A stretch of DNA of 64,000 bases from Chromohalobacter sarecensis (GCF_023061135.1 NZ_JAKGAN010000001.1:434001-498000), one strand, 5' to 3'; shown: positions 1-9,561, numbered from the stretch's first letter. A program made the numbers and translations. The notes: generated by a model not told the origin, from the sequence alone.

Positions 1-372
<372 letters not shown>

Positions 373-432
373 GCTCTCTCCCCTATGTCTGCGGCCATTC
401 TAGGCTAATCCACTGGTGCGCGTCAGTCGTCC

Positions 433-954
433 TTACGCTCGGGGCGTTTCACACAAAGCCTGGTAAAGCGGGGTGTCGGCGCCAATCTCGTGCAGCGCGG
501 AGGCGTCCGGTTGGCGCTCATTGCCGACTAATGGCACCCATTCCCGTGCGTCGCAGTGCATCAGGTAGGCCTGATGGGTTACACGGTCCGCGACTTGCTT
601 CTCGAAGCGGTAGAGGAAGAACTCGACCATGCGCTCTCCGTCGGCCTCGGTAGCACTAAGATGATCGCGGTCGATGACTTCGAAGGCAACGGGCATGGGG
701 TACATGTAAGTCCAGGGACGCCATAGCATCGAGCCGTATTCGACATCGACGACTTCAGCCGAGTCGGGGAGTTGCTGTTGCTTGAACGACAGCCAGCTGT
801 ATTCGTAATAGACCTGGTAGCCAAGCATGCCGAGGCCGCCCAGTGCCGGAACGATCCAACGCGGCAGGCGCTTAGCGCTGATGAAACGCAGCAGCAGGCC
901 GATACCGGCGGTGCCGAGTCCGGCGAAAAGCGCTGCTATCAAGTGCCATATCAT
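433..954 (-). CDS. Small membrane protein of unknown function (173 aa)
   Basis: I do not recognise a family. The ATG at 954 follows an AGGAAAG ribosome binding site; an in-frame ATG farther upstream lacks one and would add a non-conserved-looking arginine-rich leader. The N-terminus carries two likely membrane segments (about residues 3-22 and 31-47), followed by a soluble domain of about 120 residues rich in aromatic and acidic residues. It is on the same strand as the symporter pair upstream (93 bases between genes) and the sensor kinase downstream, so it may be co-transcribed with the acetate-type transport locus. A role in membrane sensing or transporter support is only a guess. Confidence 0.7.
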   Translation of the reverse strand: MIWHLIAALFAGLGTAGIGLLLRFISAKRLPRWIVPALGGLGMLGYQVYYEYSWLSFKQQQLPDSAEVVDVEYGSMLWRPWTYMYPMPVAFEVIDRDHLSATEADGERMVEFFLYRFEKQVADRVTHQAYLMHCDAREWVPLVGNERQPDASALHEIGADTPLYQALCETPRA

Positions 955-1047
955 GGACGTCTTTCCTGAAAGCGCTCGGGCTTCCCTGAGGAAGCCCGAG
1001 CGAGAGGGTTGTCTGCAGCCCGGCGTACCGGGCCGCGTCATTATGGC

Positions 1048-2844
1048 TTAGTGGTTGTGGGCGACGCCAGCGCCTTTCGGATAACGCACGCTCTGTACCA
1101 AGTCTTGGATCTCCTGCGGCGGTGCCTTGGTGACCCGGGAGACCGCGAAGGCCACTGCGAAGTTGATGATCGCCCCCACAGCCCCGAACGAGAGTGGTGA
1201 GATGCCGAGCATCCAGTTCTCCGGCGTATTGGCCAGCATGTTGGTGCCCGGAATGAACAGCCAGCCTAAGTAAGTGAAGATGTACAGCAACGTGCTAAGC
1301 AGGCCGGCCAACATGCCACAGACCGCCCCGGCGCTGTTCATCCGAGTAGAGAAGATACCCATCATCAACACCGGGAACAGCGAGGCGCCGGCAATGCCGA
1401 AGGCCAAGGCCACGGTCTGTGCGGCAAAGCCCGGAGGATTGAGCCCCAGGTAGGTCGCCACCAGGATGGCGCCGGCCATCGAGATGCGGGCCGCGAGCAT
1501 CTCGCCTTTCTCGGTGATGCGGGGATTGATGGTGTTCTTGATCAGGTCGTGACTGATCGCTGAGGAAATCGCCAACAATAGCCCAGCTGCCGTGGAGAGC
1601 GCAGCGGCAATACCCCCGGCGGCAATCAAGCCGATGACCCAAGGTGGCAGGTTCGCGATCTCCGGATTGGCGAGTACCAGGATGTCGTTGTTGACCGTCA
1701 GCTCATTGCCTTCCCAACCACGCTGCTGTGCCGTATCGGCAAAGCCTTCATTACTATCGTTGTAGGCTTGGATGCGGCCGTCGTCGTTCTTGTCCTCGAA
1801 ATTGATGAGGCCGGTTTCTTCCCAAGTGCGGAACCAACCGGGACGATCCTCGTATTGCAGGGCGTTGTCGGCGGCGGCGTCGTAGTTCTCGACCTGACCG
1901 GCCATCTCGGGGTAGACGGTGGTCATCAGATTGAGGCGCGCCATGGACGCCACAGCGGGTGCCGTGAGGTACAGCAACGCGATGAACACCAGGGCCCAGC
2001 CGGCCGACCAGCGTGCATCGGCGACCTTGGGCACCGTGAAGAAGCGAATGATGACGTGGGGCAGGCCCGCGGTACCGATCATCAGCGATAGGGTGAACAG
2101 CACCATGTTGAGCTTGTTGTCGACATCAGCGGTGTAGTCCTGGAAGCCCAGCGCGTTGACGACGTCATCGAGCTTTTCGAGTAGCGGCACGCCGGATTCG
2201 CTATGCGTACTGAACAGGCCGAACATGGGAATCGGGTTGCCGGTCAGTTGCATGGCGATGAACACCGCCGGAATCGTGTAGGCGACGATGAGCACGATGT
2301 ATTGCGCCACCTGAGTGTAGGTGATGCCTTTCATGCCCCCGAAGACCGCGTACAGGAAGACGATGGCCGCAGCGATCCAGATGCCGGCAGTACTGCTGAC
2401 CTCGAGGAAGCGTGAGAATGCGACCCCGGCCCCGGTCATCTGACCGATGACATACGTCACCGAGGCGACGATCAGACAGACCACGGCAATGACACGCGCC
2501 GTGCGGCTGTAGAAACGGTCGCCGATGAAGTCCGGTACCGTGAATTTGCCGAACTTGCGCAGGTACGGCGCCAAGAGCATGGCCAGGATGACGAAGCCGC
2601 CGGTCCAGCCCATGAGGAAGGTAGAGTTGGCATAGCCGCCTGAGGAGATCAGTCCGGCCATGGAAATGAAAGATGCGGCGGACATCCAGTCGGCGGCGGT
2701 TGCCATGCCGTTAGTGACTGGATGTACGCCCCCGCCGGCGACATAGAACTCCTTGGTCGACCCGGCTCGCGACCAGATCGCGATGCCGATGTAGAGTACG
2801 AAGGAGGCGCCGACGAACAGCAAGTTGATGGCGAATTGGCTCAT
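1048..2844 (-). CDS. Sodium:solute symporter, large subunit (VC_2705 subfamily; acetate-type)
   Basis: A 598-residue SSS-family transporter with about 13 hydrophobic segments. The N-terminal half carries the family pattern (VAGGGVHPVTNGMATAADWM near residue 35, then SFISMAGLI). A polar insertion of roughly 80 residues (about 310-390) with DKNDDGRIQAYNDSNEG resembles a calcium-binding EF-type loop and distinguishes this subfamily from ActP. It sits 6 bases after the DUF4212 gene, the usual pairing for the two-component symporters described as sodium/substrate symporter large and small subunits. The substrate is likely a short carboxylate such as acetate or propionate, inferred from the regulators around it. 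Confidence 0.88.
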   Translation of the reverse strand: MSQFAINLLFVGASFVLYIGIAIWSRAGSTKEFYVAGGGVHPVTNGMATAADWMSAASFISMAGLISSGGYANSTFLMGWTGGFVILAMLLAPYLRKFGKFTVPDFIGDRFYSRTARVIAVVCLIVASVTYVIGQMTGAGVAFSRFLEVSSTAGIWIAAAIVFLYAVFGGMKGITYTQVAQYIVLIVAYTIPAVFIAMQLTGNPIPMFGLFSTHSESGVPLLEKLDDVVNALGFQDYTADVDNKLNMVLFTLSLMIGTAGLPHVIIRFFTVPKVADARWSAGWALVFIALLYLTAPAVASMARLNLMTTVYPEMAGQVENYDAAADNALQYEDRPGWFRTWEETGLINFEDKNDDGRIQAYNDSNEGFADTAQQRGWEGNELTVNNDILVLANPEIANLPPWVIGLIAAGGIAAALSTAAGLLLAISSAISHDLIKNTINPRITEKGEMLAARISMAGAILVATYLGLNPPGFAAQTVALAFGIAGASLFPVLMMGIFSTRMNSAGAVCGMLAGLLSTLLYIFTYLGWLFIPGTNMLANTPENWMLGISPLSFGAVGAIINFAVAFAVSRVTKAPPQEIQDLVQSVRYPKGAGVAHNH

Positions 2845-2850
2845 GATGGC

Positions 2851-3111
2851 TTACTCCTCCAGGCCAAATTTTTTATCGATTTTGTTCATTCGCCAGCCAT
2901 AGAAAAAAATCAGGGCGACGAAGGTGAGGATGGAGCCTTGTTGAGCGAACCAGAATCCCAGGTCGGTCCCCCCGATGGGGATACCGGATAGCCATGGTCG
3001 GAATAGGATGGCGCCGCCGTAAGACACCAGTGCCCAGACGATCAGGCAACCGATGATAAGTCGCACGTTGGCTTTCCAGTAAGCTTCGGCATTGGATTTT
3101 TCATCAGCCAT
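2851..3111 (-). CDS. DUF4212 sodium/substrate symporter small subunit
   Basis: An 86-residue protein with two membrane helices (about residues 17-37 and 56-76) and the DUF4212 pattern: AYWKANVRL at the start, and GILP-like FRPWLSGIPIGG followed by GFWFAQQGSI in the middle. It is the accessory subunit that accompanies the SSS transporter encoded immediately downstream. The ATG at 3111 has a GGAGAG ribosome binding site 7 bases upstream; a longer reading frame exists upstream but has no such site. First gene of the leftward operon, reading away from the DUF294 regulator. Confidence 0.88.
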   Translation of the reverse strand: MADEKSNAEAYWKANVRLIIGCLIVWALVSYGGAILFRPWLSGIPIGGTDLGFWFAQQGSILTFVALIFFYGWRMNKIDKKFGLEE

Positions 3112-3666
3112 GGTGTCGCTCTCCACTGGTAGGGATATGTTGGCGTTGTGATGAGAGTGTGCGAGACGCTTCAAAGCAATCGCAGGTATAGAACACTCTT
3201 TGGGGTAACGTCATTGATACGATAGTGGCGCTAGACTTTTATCGATAATGACGGCGCTGTCCGTTGCGTGTTATCTACCTGGGATTGCTCTGAATAGCCT
3301 GACGATGATAGTGACCAATGATGCGGAAAAAAGAATCCCATACTTTGGTATCAAGCCATTAGTTTAAAGAGTAATTTTTTTAAATTTCATGGTTTTCATG
3401 AGGTTGTAAGGGCGCTCGAGAATTTGTAGCAGGCTTATTAAAAAGACGTGACATGTGTTGTGGAGCGCCAGTCAATGGCTGTTTTTTTGGTGCGATCTAA
3501 GCGTAGAACGATAGTCTATGTGTCGTAATAAAAGTCAGCTTTGCTACTCTCGAACGCGTAATATGATAAGCATCTTTCGGCCGTGTTACCGAAAAGTATA
3601 AGGAACATGAGGCGGTGATGATGACACCAAGTCGTGCCAGGGTCGGCACAGGACGAGGGTACTACC
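3112..3666. promoter_or_regulatory. Divergent control region between the symporter pair and the DUF294 regulator
   Basis: No gene is supported in these 555 bases. The stretch is clearly richer in A+T than the flanks, with T-runs around 3370-3390. A plausible rightward promoter is TTTGCT (3540-3545), 16 bases, then TATGAT (3562-3567), about 100 bases before the regulator start. Leftward, a TATACC match lies on the minus strand at 3186-3191 without a good -35 element, as expected if an activator is needed. Length and composition suggest several binding sites, but I cannot name a motif. Confidence 0.45.
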
Positions 3667-5484
3667 ATGGTCGATATCAATCTCTCGCAGCCACCATTCA
3701 ATCTGCTCGATGAAAAAGCACGGCAGCGCGTCCGGGACGGAGTCGATCTCGCGTATTTCAATGAGAGCGAGGTCATACTCGATGCCGGTCAACGCGGTGA
3801 GCATGTATTCCTGATTCACAAGGGCGAAGTGGCGGAGCTCGACCTCAACGCTAGCGAGGGAGAGCAGCGTATCGGCCATTACACGGCGGACGATCTGTTC
3901 GGGGCGATCAGCATCCTTAACGGTACGAGCCGCTATAGATTTCAGGCCGAGCAGGAAAGCCTTTGCTATTTACTGCCCCGCTGGCTTTTCGAAGACATCT
4001 GCAGCGCCTACCCCGCCTTCGATGATTACTTCCGTCAGCACCTGGCCGAAAAGGCGCGCCATGTGCTCCAGCGGCGGGCGGAAGGGGGCATGAGCATGGC
4101 GCGCTTCATGCTGGCACGGGTGGCGGAGTGCATGCGCGAGCCCGTCGTGATCGAGGGGCGCACCACGATTGCCGAGGCCGTCACGCACTTGCGCGAGTGT
4201 CATGCCGACAGCTTGCTGGTCAGTCATGCGGGGCGCTGCGGTATGGTGACCAAGACCGATCTTCTCGATGCGCTGGTTCAGCAAGGCTTGCCGCAAACAG
4301 CCGAAGTAGGCGGTATCGCGCATTTCACGCTGATCACCTCGCATGCCGATGACTACCTCTTTACCGCACTGGTGAGCATGACGCGTCACGAGGTCGCGCG
4401 TGTCGTGGTCATGGAGGGCGCGCAGGCGGTGGGTGTCGTCGAGTTGACCGACGTTCTGGGCTATTTCTCGAGCCGTGCGCATGTCGTCAGCCTGCAGATC
4501 GAACAAGCCGAGGATATCGATGGCCTGGCGTGTGCCAGTGCGGATCTACCACAACTGATCCAGGCGTTGATGGCGCAAGGGGTGAAGCTGCGTTTCGCCA
4601 TGGAGCTCATGGCGGCGCTCAATGGGCGCATCATGCATAAGGCGTTTCGTTTCCTGATGCCCGAAACGCAACGGGAGCAATCGTGCCTGTTGGTCATGGG
4701 CAGCGAAGGGCGTGGCGAACAGATCCTCAAGACGGATCAGGACAATGCGCTGATCCTGGCCGATGGCAGCGATTGGCCGGGTATCGAAGCGGCCATGGGC
4801 AGCTTGACCGACACACTGGGCAGGCTCGGCTATCCGCCGTGTCCGGGTAACATCATGGTTTCCAATCCGCAGTGGGTGGCGAGCGAGTCGGCATGGCGAG
4901 GCAAGATCGCTCGCTGGGCCTCGAGCCGCGATCCGGATGCGTTGATGAATCTCGCCATCATGCTCGACGCCCATGCCATCGCCGGCAACGCGAGCTTGCT
5001 CGAAGGCTTGCGCGAGCACCTGTTTGCGCGCGGCTCCCACGATGAGTTGCTGCTCTCGTACTTCGCTCGGGGCGTATTGCGCTATTCCACGCCGTTGACC
5101 CTGTTCGGCACGCTCAAGCGCCCGGAGCATGGCATTGACATCAAGAAAGGGGGGCTTTTCCCCATCGTGCATGGCGTGCGCACGTTGGCACTGGAGCGGC
5201 GTATCGCGGCTACCTCGACGTTTGCGCGTCTCGAGGCCCTGGTCGACGACGGGCGCCTTGACCGGCCCTTCGCTGACGACCTGGGCGAAGCCATGGCGCT
5301 GTTTTCCGAGCTGCGCTTGCGCCAGCAGTTGGAAAATCTGGAGGGAAACGACACGTCGCAGGAGCCCAATCGCGTGGTCGTTCAGCGTCTCAGTGGCTTC
5401 GAACGTGACTTGTTGCGCGAGGCGTTGCATACGGTCAAGGAATTCAAGCAACGCTTGTCGCAGCGCTTTCATCTCGAGTATTGA
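3667..5484 (+). CDS. cNMP-binding/CBS/DUF294 nucleotidyltransferase-like signalling protein
   Basis: A 605-residue cytoplasmic regulator. Domains in order: cyclic-nucleotide-binding-type beta barrel (about 15-120), a pair of CBS domains (about 150-270), then a DUF294 putative nucleotidyltransferase region with GSEGRGEQ at 345-352 and DQDN at 357-360 (GlnD-like metal-binding pattern), and a helical C-terminal DUF294_C domain. The ATG at 3667 is preceded by AGGACGAGG. This architecture is typically found beside DUF4212 symporters and an epsilon-like exonuclease, as here. It is thought to connect nucleotide or energy status to acetate metabolism, but the actual target of the transferase domain is not known from sequence. 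Confidence 0.87.
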   Translation: MVDINLSQPPFNLLDEKARQRVRDGVDLAYFNESEVILDAGQRGEHVFLIHKGEVAELDLNASEGEQRIGHYTADDLFGAISILNGTSRYRFQAEQESLCYLLPRWLFEDICSAYPAFDDYFRQHLAEKARHVLQRRAEGGMSMARFMLARVAECMREPVVIEGRTTIAEAVTHLRECHADSLLVSHAGRCGMVTKTDLLDALVQQGLPQTAEVGGIAHFTLITSHADDYLFTALVSMTRHEVARVVVMEGAQAVGVVELTDVLGYFSSRAHVVSLQIEQAEDIDGLACASADLPQLIQALMAQGVKLRFAMELMAALNGRIMHKAFRFLMPETQREQSCLLVMGSEGRGEQILKTDQDNALILADGSDWPGIEAAMGSLTDTLGRLGYPPCPGNIMVSNPQWVASESAWRGKIARWASSRDPDALMNLAIMLDAHAIAGNASLLEGLREHLFARGSHDELLLSYFARGVLRYSTPLTLFGTLKRPEHGIDIKKGGLFPIVHGVRTLALERRIAATSTFARLEALVDDGRLDRPFADDLGEAMALFSELRLRQQLENLEGNDTSQEPNRVVVQRLSGFERDLLREALHTVKEFKQRLSQRFHLEY

Positions 5485-5561
5485 GGTGCTCGTCAGCCAA
5501 GGGCCACGAACGGTCGAATCAAACCACACGGGCCATCGTCAGAAGCATACAGGAGGTTGCG

Positions 5562-6179
5562 ATGATAAAAGCATTACGTCGTGCCGGTGATCGGCGCCGC
5601 CAACTGGGCGGGCATCATGCCTGGCGCTTCGAGCCGTATGGCGGCAGTGAGGTCATCGCTCTGGACTGCGAGACGACCCATCTCGACCCACGGCGGGCGG
5701 AGTTAGTAGCGCTGGCGGCGGTCAAGGTGCGCGATGGCCGCGTGCTGACCAGCGAGTCGTTGGACCTGCGCCTGCAGCGACCGGAGAGCTTATCGGGCGA
5801 CTCCATCCGCATTCATGGCTTGCGTGGCGTCGATCTATGGGGCGGCGAGGCGTTGGGTGATGCGCTCGACCGTTTGCTCGACTTCATCGGCAATCGTCCG
5901 TTGGTCGGCTGGTGCATCGATTACGACATGGCAGTCATCAATCGCCACCTGCGCCCGCGCACGGGATTCGATCTGCCCAATCGAACGCTGGACGTCTGCC
6001 GGCTATATGCGCGTGAACGCCGACGCGTGCAGCCGGATATCGAGCCGGATATGCGTTTCGAGGCCATGAGTGAAGCTCTGGGCGTACCGGTCATGGGGCG
6101 TCATACGGCATTGGGTGATGCCGTGACCACGGCGCTAATGTACCTGCGCTTGTGTCACCGACGTGCGCTCAGTGCCTGA
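5562..6179 (+). CDS. DEDDh 3'-5' exonuclease (DnaQ/epsilon-like)
   Basis: A 205-residue protein with all DEDDh exonuclease elements: DCE at 35-37 (motif I), an Asp in WCIDYDMAVIN at about 122 (motif II) and HTALGD at 181-186 (motif III, catalytic His and Asp). A perfect AGGAGG stands 5 bases before the ATG at 5562. It lacks the PHP or polymerase-binding extensions of replicative epsilon, so it is a stand-alone nuclease. It lies 77 bases after the DUF294 regulator on the same strand, and this pairing is conserved in related bacteria, which suggests a shared function in the acetate-switch locus rather than replication. The nucleic acid or nucleotide substrate is unknown. Confidence 0.85.
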   Translation: MIKALRRAGDRRRQLGGHHAWRFEPYGGSEVIALDCETTHLDPRRAELVALAAVKVRDGRVLTSESLDLRLQRPESLSGDSIRIHGLRGVDLWGGEALGDALDRLLDFIGNRPLVGWCIDYDMAVINRHLRPRTGFDLPNRTLDVCRLYARERRRVQPDIEPDMRFEAMSEALGVPVMGRHTALGDAVTTALMYLRLCHRRALSA

Positions 6180-6266
6180 GCGACCAGGTTTGAGACTTCG
6201 TCGCGATGACCTGCGGTGGTAATATGAGGGGGTTCATTCACTACGGCAGGTCAAAGCGCTATCGTC

Positions 6267-7121
6267 ATGCACGCACTCACCGGCCAAGACAAACTGGCAT
6301 TCAACAAGTTGCAAAAACGCCTGCGGCGCCAGGTGGGAAACGCCATCGTCGACTACGGGATGATCCGTGACGGCGATAAGGTCATGGTATGTCTCTCCGG
6401 CGGCAAGGATTCCTACACCATGTTGGATATCCTCATGAACCTGCAGCGTAACGCGCCGGTCTCGTTCGAGCTGGTGGCCGTCAATCTCGACCAGAAGCAG
6501 CCGGGATTTCCCGAGCACGTGCTGCCCGAATACCTGGATGGCGTGGGCGTGCCTTACCACATCGTCGAGCGTGATACCTATTCGGTGGTCAAGGAGAAAA
6601 CCCCGGAAGGCAAGACCACCTGCGCGCTTTGCTCGCGGCTGCGGCGTGGCACCCTCTATGGATTCGCCGAGGAGATCGGCGCCAACAAGGTCGCGCTGGG
6701 TCATCACCGCGAGGACATGCTGGAGACGTTGTTCCTCAACATGTTCTTCGGTGGCACGCTCAAGTCGATGCCCCCCAAACTACTCTCCGACGACAACAAG
6801 AATGTCGTTATCCGGCCCTTGGCGTATTGCCGTGAGGCCGATATTGCCGAGTACGCCGAGTGGCGCGAGTTTCCGATCATCCCCTGCAATCTGTGCGGTT
6901 CGCAGCCCAATCTTCAGCGTCAGGTGGTCAAGGAGATGCTTACGGAGTGGGAAGAGAAACACCCCGGGCGTCTGGAGACGATGTTCAAGTCGATCACCAA
7001 TGTGGCGCCGTCGCAGCTGGCCGACCGCAACCTCTTCGATTTCGAGGGACTGGAAGACAAGCAACGCGAATTCCAGAATAAGCGCATCGAGGCGTTCGAT
7101 GTGCTGGCGCGAGAGGCGTGA
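6267..7121 (+). CDS. ttcA: tRNA 2-thiocytidine(32) synthetase TtcA
   Basis: A 284-residue protein that thiolates cytidine 32 of certain tRNAs using an iron-sulfur cluster and ATP. The PP-loop SGGKDS is at 44-49, the paired cysteines of the TtcA signature are C119 and C122, and a second CxxC is at 207/210 ([13 protein letters not shown]). Length and motifs fit the TtcA family closely. It is followed after 32 bases by a small hydrolase and then by a tRNA array, but tRNA modification and tRNA genes are probably neighbours by chance. Confidence 0.96.
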   Translation: MHALTGQDKLAFNKLQKRLRRQVGNAIVDYGMIRDGDKVMVCLSGGKDSYTMLDILMNLQRNAPVSFELVAVNLDQKQPGFPEHVLPEYLDGVGVPYHIVERDTYSVVKEKTPEGKTTCALCSRLRRGTLYGFAEEIGANKVALGHHREDMLETLFLNMFFGGTLKSMPPKLLSDDNKNVVIRPLAYCREADIAEYAEWREFPIIPCNLCGSQPNLQRQVVKEMLTEWEEKHPGRLETMFKSITNVAPSQLADRNLFDFEGLEDKQREFQNKRIEAFDVLAREA

Positions 7122-7153
7122 CGCACCCTGCCTGCCAATGAGTCACGGCTGAT

Positions 7154-7891
7154 ATGAACTTCGAGCATGCCTATGCCGCGACGCCACGCTCGCTGACGTC
7201 ACTGCAAGAGAGTGGTGTATCGCCGGGCGTCGCGGCGCAGTATTTTTATCTGGACGACCTAGGCCCTCTGGAAGTACGTGGCATGCCGCGTGTGGGGCGC
7301 TTGCTGCTGACCCATGGCGCAGGGGCAGGGCAGACCTCGCTCTTCATGCAGCGCTTGCGTGAGGCGCTGGCGCTGCATGGCGTGCAGGTCTGGGCCATCG
7401 ATTTCGCCTACATGCAGCGGATATGGCATGAAAGTCGCCGGCGTCCGCCGCCGCGTGTCGAGAGCCTGGTCGACGAGCTGGCCGCCTGGCGAGACGCGTT
7501 GACGCCGCTTGCCGACGCAACGTCACCACCGTTGTGGCTGGGCGGCAAGTCGATGGGCGGGCGCGTGGCGAGTCTGCTGGCGGCATGCGATCAATCGGCG
7601 GGCCTGGCGCTGTTCGGCTATCCGTTTCATCCGCCTGGCAAGCCTGAGCGCACGCGGCTGGCGCATTGGCCGGATCTGGCCTGCCCCACCTGGGTATTCC
7701 AGGGCACGCGAGACCCGTTCGGAGGTGAGAGTGAGGTCCGTGAATACGCCTTGCCGGCGACGGCACACGTGCATTTTCTCGACGATGGCGATCATGACTG
7801 GCAGCCGCGACGGCGAGCTGGGCATGATCAGGCGGCGTTGATCGAGGAAGCAGCGCGCATGGTGACCGTCGCCATGCAGGCAAGTGAATGA
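7154..7891 (+). CDS. Alpha/beta hydrolase, KANL3/Tex30-like
   Basis: A 245-residue cytoplasmic alpha/beta hydrolase. The strand-turn HGAGAG (about 54-59) forms the oxyanion region, GGKSMGGR (about 132-139) is the nucleophile elbow with Ser, an Asp lies in QGTRDPFG, and a His is in DDGDHDWQPR. These are the hallmarks of the KANL3/Tex30 hydrolase-like family, whose bacterial members have no firmly known substrate. The ribosome binding site is weak, so the start is less certain. It follows ttcA and ends 20 bases before the tRNA promoter. Confidence 0.8.
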   Translation: MNFEHAYAATPRSLTSLQESGVSPGVAAQYFYLDDLGPLEVRGMPRVGRLLLTHGAGAGQTSLFMQRLREALALHGVQVWAIDFAYMQRIWHESRRRPPPRVESLVDELAAWRDALTPLADATSPPLWLGGKSMGGRVASLLAACDQSAGLALFGYPFHPPGKPERTRLAHWPDLACPTWVFQGTRDPFGGESEVREYALPATAHVHFLDDGDHDWQPRRRAGHDQAALIEEAARMVTVAMQASE

Positions 7892-7910
7892 ATCCGATGA
7901 ATATAATCGG

Positions 7911-7938
7911 TTGACTTTCCACGCTCTGTCTGTAGAAT
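7911..7938 (+). promoter_or_regulatory. Promoter of the Val/Asp tRNA array
   Basis: TTGACT (7911-7916), 16 bases, TAGAAT (7933-7938). Both boxes match five of six consensus positions. The predicted transcript would start about 10 bases before the first tRNA. Confidence 0.8.
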
Positions 7939-7956
7939 TCAGCGCCACGTGACCAG

Positions 7957-8032
7957 GGGTGGTTAGCTCAGTTGGAAGAGCACCAGCCTTACAAGCTGGG
8001 GGTCACTGGTTCGAGCCCAGTACCACCCACCA
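7957..8032 (+). tRNA. tRNA-Val (anticodon TAC)
   Basis: A 76-base tRNA with encoded CCA. The acceptor stem pairs 7957-7963 with 8022-8028, the anticodon loop is CTTACAA with anticodon TAC, and the T-loop is GTTCGAGCC-like. First of five tRNAs in the array. Confidence 0.97.
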
Positions 8033-8082
8033 TTGCGCGAAATGTGTTTCGAGTAGTGGGGACACGTAAAGAAGAATGTAGC

Positions 8083-8159
8083 GGACCGGTAGTTCAGTTG
8101 GTTAGAATGCCGGCCTGTCACGCCGGAGGTCGCGGGTTCGAGTCCCGTCCGGTCCGCCA
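8083..8159 (+). tRNA. tRNA-Asp (anticodon GTC), copy 1
   Basis: A 77-base tRNA with encoded CCA. Acceptor stem GGACCGG/CCGGTCC, anticodon loop CTGTCAC with anticodon GTC. Identical in sequence to the two later Asp copies in this array. Confidence 0.97.
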
Positions 8160-8206
8160 GTTCTTCATCGGAAATCCGACAATGTGTGGTTAGCGTTGTA
8201 TTCAGC

Positions 8207-8283
8207 GGACCGGTAGTTCAGTTGGTTAGAATGCCGGCCTGTCACGCCGGAGGTCGCGGGTTCGAGTCCCGTCCGGTCCGCCA
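8207..8283 (+). tRNA. tRNA-Asp (anticodon GTC), copy 2
   Basis: Same 77 bases as the first Asp copy, with GTC anticodon and encoded CCA. Separated from it by 47 unrelated bases. Confidence 0.97.
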
Positions 8284-8357
8284 CGATTTCCTTGCCGAAG
8301 CGTCATTGACGACAAGGCATGTAGAAGCAACATGCAGTACCAAGCAGTATGCGATCC

Positions 8358-8434
8358 GGGTGGTTAGCTCAGCTGGTTAGAGCACCAGCCTCACATGCTG
8401 GGGGTCACAGGTTCGAGTCCTGTACCACCCACCA
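8358..8434 (+). tRNA. tRNA-Val (anticodon CAC)
   Basis: A 77-base tRNA with encoded CCA and anticodon loop CTCACAT (anticodon CAC). The acceptor stem is the same as in the TAC isoacceptor at the head of the array; the D-loop is one base longer. Confidence 0.96.
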
Positions 8435-8457
8435 ATCCGAATAAAATCGGACAATGC

Positions 8458-8534
8458 GGACCGGTAGTTCAGTTGGTTAGAATGCCGGCCTGTCACGCCG
8501 GAGGTCGCGGGTTCGAGTCCCGTCCGGTCCGCCA
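8458..8534 (+). tRNA. tRNA-Asp (anticodon GTC), copy 3
   Basis: Third identical Asp copy, GTC anticodon, encoded CCA. Last gene of the array, followed 15 bases later by a terminator hairpin. Confidence 0.97.
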
Positions 8535-8549
8535 CGATCGCCATCGGCC

Positions 8550-8580
8550 AACCCTGAGTCATTGACTTGGGGTTTTGTCG
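8550..8580 (+). terminator. Rho-independent terminator of the tRNA array
   Basis: An 11-base-pair stem (8550-8560 with 8564-8574, two G-T pairs, loop ATT) followed by a T-rich tail starting TTTTGTCG. Confidence 0.75.
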
Positions 8581-8613
8581 TTTGGGCCTTCCTGCTTCAT
8601 GCGCGGATGCCCC

Positions 8614-9561
8614 CTATCGCGCTGTTTCCTCAGTGTTTTCCTCATCCAAGACCGTGTCGTCCTGATGTGCCTGGCACCAGGCGAGTGCCTGCGGGTAGAC
8701 GTCTTCCACGGCGCCGGGGTGCGTCAGCATGTCCAGATGCGCGTAATCTCGCCCCTGACCGTTCTCACGTCCCAGCACGCGTAGTGCATGCCGGTGTGGG
8801 CCGCATTCCTCGACGAAGCGTGCCACGTCTCGGGGGTGCCCTAGGGCCTGGTCGCGATGACCGGCGAGATGCAGTGTGGGCGGCAATCCTCCCTGCGCCA
8901 GGGCGGCGGCATAATCGAAGCCATCCTCGGCGTCCCGCCAAGGTGTTTCGCGCACCCAGGCGACGCTGTCCGCGTGGCTGGCGGCATATTCGTCGTCACT
9001 GCCCCAGCGTAGTGAACGCGCCGGCAGGTAGCCGCATAGACCTCGGGCCAGCGGTGCGAGCCCCTTCCAGATCAGATCGATATAGAGCCATTTGCTGGGA
9101 TTCTGAACCCGCACCTGGCGCTTGGTGCCGAAATAGACCTGGCTGGCGATATGCTCGCGACTACTGGGGACGCGCGCCAGGTGTGCGGCGATCAAGACGC
9201 CACCCCAGGAATGCGCCATGACATGGCAGCGTGACTGGCCACTCAGCCCCAGGCAGGCGGCCAGAGCAGCGGTGACTTCATCGAGGATGACCGCGCGCTG
9301 CGAGAACGAAACGCCACGCGCAGGGCGCGGTGAGGCGCTGCCGCGACCGCGTTGATCGATCACCATGACGTCATGCCCCTGCCGGGCAAGCCAGGGCGCC
9401 AGCCCCTTGCCGCTACGGCTGTGAAAAATGCGCCCCGACTCGATGGCGCCATGCCAGCACAGGATGGGTAGGCCGTGGATGCGTTCGGGCTGGAAGCGGG
9501 TAAGATTCAGTTCGCCGCCGCCAGCGACGGGGATGCGGTGTCGAGAGCTCTGATAATCCAT
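8614..9561 (-). CDS. Alpha/beta hydrolase (serine hydrolase fold)
   Basis: A 315-residue hydrolase. The oxyanion strand reads LCWHGAIESGR (about 34-44), the nucleophile elbow is AHSWGG (about 115-120), an acid sits near DDEYAASHAD or DQALG, and the catalytic His is in YAHLDMLTHPGAVEDVYP near the C-terminus. The overall style resembles lysophospholipase or lipase-like esterases, but the substrate is not evident. The gene ends with an acidic tail (DDTVLDEENTEE). It is divergent from fadH, with 145 bases between the two start codons that contain an inverted repeat, so the two may share control. Confidence 0.8.
   Translation of the reverse strand: MDYQSSRHRIPVAGGGELNLTRFQPERIHGLPILCWHGAIESGRIFHSRSGKGLAPWLARQGHDVMVIDQRGRGSASPRPARGVSFSQRAVILDEVTAALAACLGLSGQSRCHVMAHSWGGVLIAAHLARVPSSREHIASQVYFGTKRQVRVQNPSKWLYIDLIWKGLAPLARGLCGYLPARSLRWGSDDEYAASHADSVAWVRETPWRDAEDGFDYAAALAQGGLPPTLHLAGHRDQALGHPRDVARFVEECGPHRHALRVLGRENGQGRDYAHLDMLTHPGAVEDVYPQALAWCQAHQDDTVLDEENTEETAR

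Noticed and set aside
4546-5529. Open frame of 327 codons opposite the DUF294 gene
   Set aside because: Antisense shadow; the plus-strand protein has full domain support.
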